Shown: in pieces, positions 8,950 through 17,913 of the stretch
How the letters are laid out: each line of letters starts with the position of its first letter
Position numbering within the stretch: position 1 is the stretch's first letter
Assembly: GCF_014642855.1 (NCBI RefSeq)
Contig: NZ_BMJB01000001.1
Location: 3,038,001-3,102,000, forward strand
DNA from: Edaphobacter acidisoli
GTDB lineage: Bacteria; Acidobacteriota; Terriglobia; Terriglobales; Acidobacteriaceae
DNA: 64,000 bases
Direction: 5' to 3'
Program-made: the position numbers and the translations under genes
Notes under the pieces: model-generated
Database searches by the model: none
Told to the model about the DNA's origin: nothing
What the model saw: only the letters and a program-made list of their open reading frames with translations

Positions 8950-10656
8950 GTGCCGGTTGTGAAGCCAAATTGGAGACGAGCAGCTTCGACCGCGCTCTTC
9001 GTGGTTGCGACGTTACTGGTGGCCGCATTCTATATGGAGCGGCCGGTTCGCGTAGCTGCAGCTTCCAGCGAATCGACCCAGCAGGCCACCCCAACAAATC
9101 CCGACGCCGTCTGCGCGAACTGCCATCGCGACATCTATGAGAGCTACGAGCGCACACCGATGGCACGCGATAGCGGCGACGCCGTTGCTGGCTTGATACA
9201 AAGCGGCTTTCTCCACGTCGCTTCAGACATTCATTACCAAATATTTCTGCGCGATGGAAAGGCATGGATGTCGTATGACCGTGATGCAACCCAGGCCCCA
9301 CTCCACGGCGAAAGACAACTCCGCTACTTCATCGGTTCCGGCCATCGCGGGCGGACGTACCTCTATCAAGTGGGCGGGGAGTGGTTCGAAGTTCCCATCA
9401 ACTACTACAGCAAGAAGCAACTCTGGGACATGGCTCCCAACTATGGACAGGCAAAGTCGATGCCCGACGCTCTTCCCATCGACTCAAACTGTTTGCACTG
9501 CCACGCCACAGGTGTCCAAGCTTCGCTTCCAGAGGCGCGCAACAAGTATGCAGGGCCGCCGTTCTCGCAGGGCGGAGTGGGCTGCTCGTCGTGCCACGGA
9601 GATCCTTCGCAGCATCTTGCCGCTGATGGCTACGCGCCGATCTTGAATCCGGCGAAGCTAACCCCACCGCGAAGAGACAGCGTGTGCCTGCAATGCCATC
9701 TTGAGGGCGATGTCGCCATCTATCGTGCGGGATGCTCACTGGCGCAGTTTCATCCAGGCGATGAGCTATCGGACGACGTCGTGTATTTTGTGAAGACGAG
9801 CGAAGCAACCGGAGGAGGCAGGGCCAGCAGCCAGTACGAAGCTCTATTGCGTAGCGCCTGCAAGATCGCCAGCGGAGACAAACTGACCTGCATCACATGC
9901 CATGATCCGCACTACTCACCCAGCGCGTCCGAGCGCGTCGAATACTTCCGCAGCAAGTGCCTGACGTGCCACGCCGGAACAACGATGGCAACGAAGCATC
10001 ATCCCGAGCAGCGTGACTGTGCCGCCTGCCACATGCCCACGCGTGAGACGACGGACATCTCACACGAGCAAAAAACGGACCACAATATTCAGCGCTATCC
10101 AGCGCAGGCGAATGCCTTGCAGCAGGCGCGCGTCGCTTCCATCGATCTGGTTCCAGTAGGACATGTCTCAGTAGGAGACAGAGAGCTTGGCCTCGCCTAC
10201 GCTGAATTGGCCGAGCGCGGCAGCCAGGCAGCAGGTGAAAAAGCGCTTCCTCTCTTACGCAACGCAGAGAAGAGCGGCACCGATGACGCCGAGCTCCATA
10301 CGCAACTAGGTTTTCTGGATCAGGTCTCCGGCGACACCGCCGACGCGCAAAAGGAATATATGGATGCGCTCAGGAAAGATCCGCACGGCGCAAGCGCAGC
10401 AGGAGATCTAGCGATTCTCGATCTAAGATCGGGCCGGGCCACCGAGGCTATCGAGCTATTGCAGAGAGTCGTCAATGCCGACCCCAGCCAGATGGCCGCC
10501 GGGATGGACCTCGCATTCATCGAGTGCAGGCTGAACAATAAAGACCGGGCGCGGCAGATACTTCAAAATCTATTACGCTTAAATCCAGACGATCCGGAAC
10601 TGCGTCAATTTCTCGCATCCGGACGTTATCGCGGCGGCCAGTGTTCAGTGCAATAA
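8950..10656 (+). CDS. Heptahaem c-type cytochrome with C-terminal TPR domain
   Basis: 568 aa exported redox protein. After an N-terminal transmembrane anchor (about 12-28) there are seven CxxCH haem-binding sites: CANCH (about 55), CLHCH (180), CSSCH (211), CLQCH (245), CITCH (314), CLTCH (337) and CAACH (357). From about residue 420 three to four TPRs follow (LGFLDQVSGDTADAQKEY and later repeats). The GTG start at 8950 has GGAGG five bases upstream. Multihaem-TPR proteins of this type occur in Acidobacteriota and Planctomycetes next to TPR, UnbV/CRTAC1 and TonB genes; electron donors and acceptors are unknown. Coupled to the TPR gene before it. Confidence 0.88.
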   Translation: MPVVKPNWRRAASTALFVVATLLVAAFYMERPVRVAAASSESTQQATPTNPDAVCANCHRDIYESYERTPMARDSGDAVAGLIQSGFLHVASDIHYQIFLRDGKAWMSYDRDATQAPLHGERQLRYFIGSGHRGRTYLYQVGGEWFEVPINYYSKKQLWDMAPNYGQAKSMPDALPIDSNCLHCHATGVQASLPEARNKYAGPPFSQGGVGCSSCHGDPSQHLAADGYAPILNPAKLTPPRRDSVCLQCHLEGDVAIYRAGCSLAQFHPGDELSDDVVYFVKTSEATGGGRASSQYEALLRSACKIASGDKLTCITCHDPHYSPSASERVEYFRSKCLTCHAGTTMATKHHPEQRDCAACHMPTRETTDISHEQKTDHNIQRYPAQANALQQARVASIDLVPVGHVSVGDRELGLAYAELAERGSQAAGEKALPLLRNAEKSGTDDAELHTQLGFLDQVSGDTADAQKEYMDALRKDPHGASAAGDLAILDLRSGRATEAIELLQRVVNADPSQMAAGMDLAFIECRLNNKDRARQILQNLLRLNPDDPELRQFLASGRYRGGQCSVQ

Positions 10657-10685
10657 CCAACGCTGCGATTGAGATGGAGACAAGC

Positions 10686-12281
10686 ATGTCCGATACCTCG
10701 CTCTATCGCCTCAATGGGCGCTCGATTGTTGCAGGAAAGACCGCCATAAGCGGCGGCGCTGCGTTCCATGGCTACCAGCCTGCAGATGGCTCCACGCTCG
10801 ATCCGGAGTACCTTTCGGCCACGACGGAAGATGTCGAGAGCGCAGTAGCTGAAGCCGTCAAAGCCGCGTCGGCGTTGGCCCAAAGCTCAGGCAAACAGCG
10901 GGCTGCATTCTTGCGCAGCATCGCCGACGGGATTGATGCTGCATCCGCGCAGTTGGTCGAGCGCGCACATCGCGAGACAGCGCTGCCAGTCCCGCGTCTG
11001 ACCGGCGAAGTCGCGCGCACCAGCAACCAGATGCGTCTCTTTGCCAGCGTGCTTGAAGAAGGCTCGTGGGTAATGGCGCGCATCGACACGGCCGACCCTG
11101 CGCGCACGCCTCCCAAACCTGACATTCGTTCGATGCTGCGCCCGCTCGGTCCTGTCGTCGTCTTCGGCGCAAGCAATTTTCCTCTCGCGTTTTCGGTTGC
11201 CGGTGGAGACACGGCGTCCGCGCTCGCGGCGGGAAATCCCGTCATCGTGAAGGCGCATCCGGCGCATCCCGGCACAAGCGAACTGGCAGGGCAGGTCATC
11301 GTCGATGCAGTTCGAAAGAGCGGCTTTCCCGGCGGCACCTTCTCGCTGCTCTTCGATGCTGGCCATGAGGTAGGTGCTGCACTGGTGAAGCATCCACATG
11401 TCTGCGCCGTCGGCTTTACCGGCTCATTCCGCGGCGGTCGCGCCCTCATGGACCTCGCTGCATCGCGCCCAACACCGATACCGGTCTATGCCGAGATGGG
11501 CAGCACCAACCCCGTCTTTGTTCTGCCGAATGCACTCCGCGAACGCAGCGACGCGCTCGCCGCCGGACTGCATGGTTCGTTCACCCTCGGCGGCGGCCAG
11601 TTCTGCACGAAACCAGGGCTGGTGTTTGCGCCTCGTTCGGAATCAACAGGGTTTATGGAGCGGATGCGTTCGCTCACCGGCGAGACTCCAGCATTTTCCC
11701 TGCTCACCAGCGGCATCGCCGGCGCCTATCAACACGAGGTCAACCAGCGCAAGAAGCACCTGATTGCTTCAGGCAAAGCGAACAGCACCGGATACTCCGC
11801 GCAGGTGACGCTCTACGAGGTGAGTGGCGATCAGTTTTTGTCCGAGCAAGAGCTATCTGACGAGGTCTTCGGGCCGACGACACTCGTAGTACAGTGCACG
11901 AACACAGCGCAGATGCTTGAAGCCGCGCGCAGCCTCGAAGGCCATCTGACCGCAACCATCCTGGGCACTGAAGAAGACCTCCAGCAGAACGTGGAGCTGC
12001 TGCGTGTGCTCGAGACCAAAGCCGGGCGCCTCATCTTCAACGGCTTTCCAACGGGGGTCGAGGTATGTCACGCGCAGGTACATGGTGGACCATATCCAGC
12101 TACATCCGACGGCCGTTCGACCTCGGTCGGCAGTCAGGCAATCTTCCGGTTCACGCGCCCGGTAGCTTATCAGGGGTTACCGGAGTCTGCTCTGCTACCG
12201 GAGCTGCAATCATCCAACCCCGAAGGCATCCTGCGCATGTGGAACGGAGCCTGGACGCGGACCGCGGCAGAAAAGCCCTGA
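10686..12281 (+). CDS. Alpha-ketoglutaric semialdehyde (2,5-dioxovalerate) dehydrogenase, NADP-type
   Basis: Aldehyde dehydrogenase family, 531 aa. It oxidises 2,5-dioxopentanoate to 2-oxoglutarate, the last step of non-phosphorylating L-arabinose, D-xylose, D-glucarate/galactarate or hydroxyproline breakdown. Motifs: GASNFPLAFSVAGGDT (substrate/NADP pocket), KAHPAHPGTS, FTGSFRGGRAL, catalytic Glu in YAEMGSTNP and catalytic Cys in GGGQFCTKPG. The distinctive GASNFPLAF and the absence of a typical NAD-type ALDH linker point to this subfamily. ATG 10686 has GGAG seven bases upstream; upstream in-frame starts overlap the cytochrome stop. It is 29 bases after the cytochrome gene and could be co-transcribed, though no functional link is obvious. 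Confidence 0.85.
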   Translation: MSDTSLYRLNGRSIVAGKTAISGGAAFHGYQPADGSTLDPEYLSATTEDVESAVAEAVKAASALAQSSGKQRAAFLRSIADGIDAASAQLVERAHRETALPVPRLTGEVARTSNQMRLFASVLEEGSWVMARIDTADPARTPPKPDIRSMLRPLGPVVVFGASNFPLAFSVAGGDTASALAAGNPVIVKAHPAHPGTSELAGQVIVDAVRKSGFPGGTFSLLFDAGHEVGAALVKHPHVCAVGFTGSFRGGRALMDLAASRPTPIPVYAEMGSTNPVFVLPNALRERSDALAAGLHGSFTLGGGQFCTKPGLVFAPRSESTGFMERMRSLTGETPAFSLLTSGIAGAYQHEVNQRKKHLIASGKANSTGYSAQVTLYEVSGDQFLSEQELSDEVFGPTTLVVQCTNTAQMLEAARSLEGHLTATILGTEEDLQQNVELLRVLETKAGRLIFNGFPTGVEVCHAQVHGGPYPATSDGRSTSVGSQAIFRFTRPVAYQGLPESALLPELQSSNPEGILRMWNGAWTRTAAEKP

Positions 12282-12547
12282 GCTTCGTGCCCAGAAATCA
12301 GTCATTGTAGCGTCGCGAGGCCGATGGTACATTGCGAGAAGCGCGAAGAGATGGATGTACCTGACGGTGTCCGAATGAATGTTCGCACACTGCTCCAGGG
12401 CCGCTGCCGATGCCACGCTCGCAAGATGAGAGTTTTCTCATCCCGTTCTGGCACCGCACGAAGAGGTTCTTTTCAGCTCCAGCGTTGACTCACCCGGCGT
12501 CAGCTTGCAGCCTTGAGATGAGATGGCTGAATTGCCGGCCAGCACAC

Positions 12548-15500
12548 ATGGGCCTGATCGCTCCTCTTCAACCCGCGCCTCCACAAGAGATTCCGCTTCG
12601 ACAACCAGTCCGGCATCTGCGCAAGGCTGTGTGCCTCGCGCTAGCTCTAGGCGCATCGTCGTTGCAGGCCCAGACAGTCAGCGCACGGTTCACCAGCAAT
12701 ACAACCACGAACAATTCAAACGCGACGCGCATGGCCGCGCTTCGCTCCACGCAAACAAATCATTTTCTCCACGGAAGAGCCGCCATTGGCGGCGCACCGG
12801 CAGCGCGCGCAATGGAAATTGCCCGCAGGCAACAGGCCGCGATGCTCCGCCAGCAGGAAACAGCTCAGCCGCATCTCACCAGTCTGACGACACCGTGGCA
12901 GCAAGTCGGTCCGGGACAGGTGACCAGCGTCGCTTACGGCATAATCTCAGGACGCATCACCTCCATCGCCATAGACTCGGCTGACCCAACCGGCAACACC
13001 GTCTACGTAGGCACGACAGGCGGAGGCGTATGGAAGTCCACCAACGCCGCAGGGTCCGCTGCCAGCGTCAGCTTCACCGCGCTCACCGACACGCTACCGG
13101 TCTTCAGCCCCAACGCGGGCAACTCGGCAATTCCCTCGCTCTCGATTGGAGCCGTCAGCGTCGCCGAAGGCGTAGTGCTCGCAGGCACAGGCGACCCCAA
13201 CGATGCGACCGACTCCTACTACGGCGGCGGCCTGCTCCGATCGACCGACGGCGGCCAGACCTGGACGCTGATTCAGGAGTCTCACGACGGCGCCGCGGGC
13301 AATCACTCTTGGGTCGGTCTCGGCTTCAGCGGTTTTGCGTGGAGCACTATCTCGCCCGGCACCGTAGTAGCCGCCGTCTCTCAAGCCGCCGAAGGCACGT
13401 TAGTCAATGCAGCGAACCAGGCCAACAGCGCGATGGGTCTCTACTACTCCACCGACTCCGGCGCGACCTGGCAGATGTCTACCATCATGGACGGCAGCCA
13501 AACCCTGCAGGCCCCATTGCCCAGCGGCGGCGACCTCGGCGGACGCGCCGCGACCTCTGTCGTCTGGAACCCCGTGCGCCAGCGCTTCTACGCTGCCATC
13601 CGTTATCACGGCTACTATGAATCCGCCGACGGTATCACCTGGACACGTCTCACCGACCAGCCCGGCACCAATCTCACCCTCACCAACTGTCCCACCGCAC
13701 CCGGAACAACCGGAAGCGCATCCTGCCCCATCTTTCGCGGCGCGCTTGCAGTGCAGCCCGTCACCGGTGACACCTTCGCTCTCACGGTCGACTCCACCAA
13801 CAGCGACCAGGGTCTCTGGCAGGACGCCTGCGCGCTCTCAGGATCGAGCTGCTCCACTAGCGATCTCACCTTCTCGACACGCCTAACCTCGACGCCGCTG
13901 GAACAAGGCAACGGCAGCACCATCATCCCGCAGGGCGACTACAACCTCACCCTCGCGGCCGTCGCCTCCACGCAGGGCGCAACACAAGACACCCTCATAT
14001 TTGTCGGAACCACCGATCTCTACCGCTGCTCGCTTGCCGCAGGATGCACGCTGCGCAACACTACCAACGCAATCAACGGCTGCGCAGCTCCGGCTCAGGT
14101 CGCACCGGCGCAGCATGCTATCGCCACACTGGCCACGACAAGCCTGCCACTGGTCTATCTCGGAAACGACGGCGGTATCTGGCGCTCAACCGACGGCGTC
14201 AACGAGCAGGCAACACCCTGCTCTCCCGACGATGCCACGCACTTCCAGAATCTCAACAACGGCATCGGCTCGCTGGCTGAGGTCATTGGCTTCGCGCAGG
14301 ACCCAACCCAACCCGGCACGCTCATCGCTGGTCTCGGCGCAAACGGAACTGCAGCCACTGCGTCGGCATTGACGACAAGCGCATGGCCGCAGATCTCCAC
14401 CGGCGAAGGCGGCATGGCAGCCATCGATCCTACAAATCCTTTGCTTTGGTACGTCTCGACCGCAGCAGGAATCAGCATCCGCCAATGCCCGAACGGCTCT
14501 GCCTGCACCGCGTCCGACTTCACCGGCGCTCCCACCATCGGCTACACACAAACCAACGGCGACGACTCACTCATCGACGCACCCTGGCTGCTCGACCCCG
14601 CGCTCACCTCGAACATCATCGTCGGCACCTGCCGTGTCTGGCGCGGTCCAGCGGACGACGGATCGTCGTGGTCCACCTCAAACGCCATCAGCAACCTGCT
14701 CGGCGGCCCGCAGAACGCCGCCTGCGCCAGCAACAATCCAGTCATTCGTTCACTCGCCGCCGGAGGCCCCACCAGCAGCGCTACAGCCGCTCAAAACGCT
14801 GGCTCCCAGGTACTCTACGCAGGCATGGCGGGCGCTCTCGATGATGGCGGCAGCTACGGCGGACACATCTTCTCCACAACAAACGCGGGCACATCCACCA
14901 GCACCACCGCATGGACCGACCTCACCAGTTCGCCCGTCACTAACGACAACGCCGACGCGGAGCAATTCAACCCCGGTGCCTTCGACATCTCCTCCATCAC
15001 CGCCGACCCGCACGACTCCACCGGCCAAACCATCTACGCCACCGTGATGGGCTTTGCCAACAACGGCATCAACGCTCCGCACATCTACCGCTCCACCGAC
15101 GGCGGAGCGCACTGGCTGAACATCTCGGCCAACCTGCCCAACGCTCCCGCCAACAGCCTCGTCATCGACCCCAACGACGCCAACACCGTCTATGCCGCAC
15201 TCGACACTGGCGTATATGTAACCACATCGGTTACAACATGCCCGACAGAAAACTGCTGGAGCATCTATGGCACTGCGCTGCCCAACGCTCCTGTCGTCCA
15301 GCTCGAAGCCGCACCCGCACTCTCCACCGGCGACGGCCGCCAGGGCGAGCTCCGCGCGGCAACCTACGGCCGCGGCATCTGGCAGATTCCGCTTGTCACG
15401 GCAGCCAACGGGGTACAGCCCGCGATGCAGCTCACCCCGTCCACATTCACCTTCACAACACAAGCTGTCGGCACAGCCAGCGCAGCCGAAACCATCACAG

Positions 15501-17161
15501 TAACGAACACTGGCACAGCTCCGCTGACGATCAGCCAAATCACCGCGACCGGAGACTTCAACGAGACCAGCACCTGCACAACCGCAACCGTCGCACCTAA
15601 CTCCACCTGCACCATCCAGGTACGTTTTCTCCCCACCGCAACCGGCAGCCGCACCGGCACACTCACGGTCTACGGCAACGTCTCCGGAGGCCAGGCAACA
15701 GCATCGCTTACAGGCACCGGCTCGCCCGCCGCAGCCATCGTTCTGAATCCCATCACTCTCACATTCACCCCGACCAACATCAACTCCACCAGCGCCGCCC
15801 AAAACATCACCATCTCCAACACCGGCGGCACAACCCTCACGCTCCAGCCGCCCACAGTCACAGGCGACTTCCTGCTCACAGCCAACACCTGCGGCGCAAC
15901 GCTCGATCCCAGCACCGGCTGCACCGTCTCCATCGCCTTCACGCCCACAGCCTCAGGTACGCGCAGCGGTGCCTTCACCATCACCGACGCCGCAGGCACG
16001 CAGACCGCCTCACTCTCCGGCACAGGCGTCGCGCCAGCCACCGACGCGCTCTCGCCGATCTCGATCACCTTCGGCCCGCAACAGCTCACCACGTCGAGCG
16101 CTCCGCAGCAAGTCACGCTGACTAACTCCGGCGACGTGCCACTCACGCTCATCTCCGCCCAAACCAACAGCGCCGGATTCTCCGCCGTCAACACCTGCGG
16201 CAACTCGCTCAACCCGCACTCCACCTGCGCGATCTCCGTCACCTTCGCGCCGCAAACCGTAGGCGCTGTCGCCGGCACGCTCACCATCGCCGACGAGTAC
16301 CGAAGCCAGACCGTCTCTCTCTCCGGCACAGGCATCGCGCCGCCCGGCGTATCGCTCTCACCCACATCCTCGCTCACATTTAGCGCAATCGGAGTAGGCA
16401 TCGCATCCGCGCCCCAGACCGTCACCCTCACGAATAACGGCGGCGTCCCACTCCAGCTACAAAGCCCCGCGCTCACCGGCGACTTCAGCATTGCCTCCGG
16501 CAGCAACACCTGCGGCGCCACACTCGCCGTCGGCTCCGCCTGCACCATGCAGGTCATCTTCACGCCGACAGCAGGAGGCCCGCGCACCGGCACACTCACC
16601 ATGGCGGACAACTCCGCCACCTCGCCACACGTGCTGCAACTCTCCGGCACAGGAGTAGACTTCACGCTCGCCACCAACGGCAGCTCCAGTCTCACCATCC
16701 AAAGTGGTCAGAACGCCGTCTTCCCGCTGCTGCTCACCTCGGCAGCCAACGTCCCCGGCACGGCCACATTCTCCTGCACAGGCGTACCAGCCAACTCCAT
16801 CTGCAACGTCACGCCCTCAAGCATCGCCCTGGGCGCTACGTCCACCATCTCCGTCACAGTCGATACCGGAGTCACCACCTCCGCCGCCAACGCATCCCAC
16901 CGCGCGTTCTGGTTTGCGATGCTGCTGCCGCTCGGCCTTCTCACCTTCCGCCGTCGCAAAGGCATCCCGGCAGTCGCACTCCTCTGCCTGCTCATCTGCA
17001 TCGCAGGATGCGGCTCCGGGCGCGTCATCCCGCCAGGCGGAGGATCGGGCAGTCAGCCCGGTGGTGGCACAACCACCCCAGCCGGCACCTACAACATCGT
17101 CGTCTCAGCCACCAGCGCAGGCCTCACCCGCACCGTCAGCCTCACCCTCATCGTTCAGTAA
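12548..17161 (+). CDS. Giant secreted BNR/beta-propeller protein with four choice-of-anchor-D (ASPM-SPD-2-Hydin) domains
   Basis: About 1537 aa, surface or extracellular. Signal peptide about 25-42 (ALALGASSLQAQ). Residues about 90-930 form a BNR/sortilin-like propeller with Asp-box motifs (STDGGQTW, STDSGATW, STDGGAHW). Then four roughly 100-residue Hydin/ASPM-type Ig repeats (nt 15420-16660), each with an FTP/FLPTATGSRTGTLT-like core and two Cys. A further Ig-like stretch is interrupted by a membrane-like segment (LLPLGLLTFRRRKG) and a second hydrophobic run ending IAGCGSG, then a Gly/Ser/Pro linker and terminal beta strands. The frame is open from 12410; ATG 12548 is chosen because of the signal peptide, but no clear ribosome site supports it (ATG 12518 is possible). 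The 266 bases before it hold nothing I can name. Confidence 0.75.
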   Translation: MGLIAPLQPAPPQEIPLRQPVRHLRKAVCLALALGASSLQAQTVSARFTSNTTTNNSNATRMAALRSTQTNHFLHGRAAIGGAPAARAMEIARRQQAAMLRQQETAQPHLTSLTTPWQQVGPGQVTSVAYGIISGRITSIAIDSADPTGNTVYVGTTGGGVWKSTNAAGSAASVSFTALTDTLPVFSPNAGNSAIPSLSIGAVSVAEGVVLAGTGDPNDATDSYYGGGLLRSTDGGQTWTLIQESHDGAAGNHSWVGLGFSGFAWSTISPGTVVAAVSQAAEGTLVNAANQANSAMGLYYSTDSGATWQMSTIMDGSQTLQAPLPSGGDLGGRAATSVVWNPVRQRFYAAIRYHGYYESADGITWTRLTDQPGTNLTLTNCPTAPGTTGSASCPIFRGALAVQPVTGDTFALTVDSTNSDQGLWQDACALSGSSCSTSDLTFSTRLTSTPLEQGNGSTIIPQGDYNLTLAAVASTQGATQDTLIFVGTTDLYRCSLAAGCTLRNTTNAINGCAAPAQVAPAQHAIATLATTSLPLVYLGNDGGIWRSTDGVNEQATPCSPDDATHFQNLNNGIGSLAEVIGFAQDPTQPGTLIAGLGANGTAATASALTTSAWPQISTGEGGMAAIDPTNPLLWYVSTAAGISIRQCPNGSACTASDFTGAPTIGYTQTNGDDSLIDAPWLLDPALTSNIIVGTCRVWRGPADDGSSWSTSNAISNLLGGPQNAACASNNPVIRSLAAGGPTSSATAAQNAGSQVLYAGMAGALDDGGSYGGHIFSTTNAGTSTSTTAWTDLTSSPVTNDNADAEQFNPGAFDISSITADPHDSTGQTIYATVMGFANNGINAPHIYRSTDGGAHWLNISANLPNAPANSLVIDPNDANTVYAALDTGVYVTTSVTTCPTENCWSIYGTALPNAPVVQLEAAPALSTGDGRQGELRAATYGRGIWQIPLVTAANGVQPAMQLTPSTFTFTTQAVGTASAAETITVTNTGTAPLTISQITATGDFNETSTCTTATVAPNSTCTIQVRFLPTATGSRTGTLTVYGNVSGGQATASLTGTGSPAAAIVLNPITLTFTPTNINSTSAAQNITISNTGGTTLTLQPPTVTGDFLLTANTCGATLDPSTGCTVSIAFTPTASGTRSGAFTITDAAGTQTASLSGTGVAPATDALSPISITFGPQQLTTSSAPQQVTLTNSGDVPLTLISAQTNSAGFSAVNTCGNSLNPHSTCAISVTFAPQTVGAVAGTLTIADEYRSQTVSLSGTGIAPPGVSLSPTSSLTFSAIGVGIASAPQTVTLTNNGGVPLQLQSPALTGDFSIASGSNTCGATLAVGSACTMQVIFTPTAGGPRTGTLTMADNSATSPHVLQLSGTGVDFTLATNGSSSLTIQSGQNAVFPLLLTSAANVPGTATFSCTGVPANSICNVTPSSIALGATSTISVTVDTGVTTSAANASHRAFWFAMLLPLGLLTFRRRKGIPAVALLCLLICIAGCGSGRVIPPGGGSGSQPGGGTTTPAGTYNIVVSATSAGLTRTVSLTLIVQ

Positions 17162-17268
17162 CTCAGGGCCCAATTCCCCGGTAGCTGAAGATTTTCTTTC
17201 GCTCTTAAGAAAACTTCTGTAAGATTCACGGCGTCTGGTTATTCAAACCATTCTTCGAGGCGAACCAA

Positions 17269-17763
17269 ATGCTCCACCGAAACCTTTCGCGCGCATTGAT
17301 AGCGTCATCGCTGCTGTTCCCCTCCACCTGCCTGCTCGCGCAGAACGCACCAGCAGCAGCTCCACAGGAAGGCATGCACCACGAGATGCCCAAGCCCACC
17401 AACCTTCAGATATTGCCGAAGGACATCTCAACCAAAGACCTGATGGCCGTCATGCACGACTTCACTGGCGACCTCGGTGTCCACTGCACCTTCTGCCACG
17501 AAGTCAACGCTCAGACCCACAAGCCCGACTTCGCCTCCGATGCCAAGCACGAGAAAGTAGCAGCCCGCGTCATGATGCAGATGACTCACGAGATCAACAC
17601 CAAATATCTCGCTGAGCTGCCGCATCACGAGCACGCAGAAGGCACAGAGCACGAGGCCAGGGTAAGCTGCAGTACCTGCCACCAGGGCCATCCCGAGCCG
17701 CCGAAGTTCACGCCCCCGCCCGAGGAGCACCACGGCCCACCGCCCGCCCCGCCATCAAACTAG
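17269..17763 (+). CDS. Dihaem cytochrome c, photosynthetic-reaction-centre-subunit-like
   Basis: 164 aa exported electron-transfer protein. Signal peptide (1-26, ending CLLAQ), the family's NLQILPKDISTKDLMAVM helix (about 45-60), haem site CTFCH (about 72) and a second site CSTCH (about 130), followed by a His/Pro-rich tail. Acidobacteriota have many such CytoC_RC-like proteins with no photosystem; the usual tetrahaem subunit is about twice as long. GAGG lies about eleven bases before ATG 17269. It ends at a strong hairpin, so it is probably transcribed alone or from the large gene before it. Confidence 0.85.
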   Translation: MLHRNLSRALIASSLLFPSTCLLAQNAPAAAPQEGMHHEMPKPTNLQILPKDISTKDLMAVMHDFTGDLGVHCTFCHEVNAQTHKPDFASDAKHEKVAARVMMQMTHEINTKYLAELPHHEHAEGTEHEARVSCSTCHQGHPEPPKFTPPPEEHHGPPPAPPSN

Positions 17764-17772
17764 AGATGATGC

Positions 17773-17808
17773 AATGGCGTGGCCGATGAAAGCCACGCCA
17801 TTTCTGTA
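17773..17808 (+). terminator. Hairpin terminator after the dihaem cytochrome
   Basis: AATGGCGTGGC / GCCACGCCATT, perfect 11-bp stem with an 8-base loop (17773-17802), then TCTGTATCTT. The U-rich tail is imperfect. Confidence 0.65.
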
Positions 17809-17850
17809 TCTTCACATTTTCATTCGGCACCTTTTTGTATTTCCATTCCG

Positions 17851-17882
17851 TAGCGAAGCGGAGGAATCTGCTTTTGTCTTTC
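17851..17882. repeat. Dispersed repeat copy (TAGCGAAGCGGAGGAA + CTGCTTTTGTCTTTC)
   Basis: Shares CTGCTTTTGTCTTTC exactly with 20538-20552, and the GCGAAG-(N)-GGA-GA part with 20611-20628 and 22319-22327. Belongs to a family of short intergenic repeats discussed in the findings. Confidence 0.5.
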
Positions 17883-17913
17883 CTCGCCTAGCCGCGCCAG
17901 ACTGCATGAATCC

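Noticed and set aside
15670..16698. Minus-strand open frame of 342 codons (and 14750-15802)
   Set aside because: Shadows of the repetitive C-terminal part of the giant secreted protein; high GC third positions keep antisense frames open.
17192..17213. TTTTCTT / AAGAAAA inverted repeat after the giant secreted protein
   Set aside because: AT-only 7-bp stem with no T-run after it; too weak to call a terminator.
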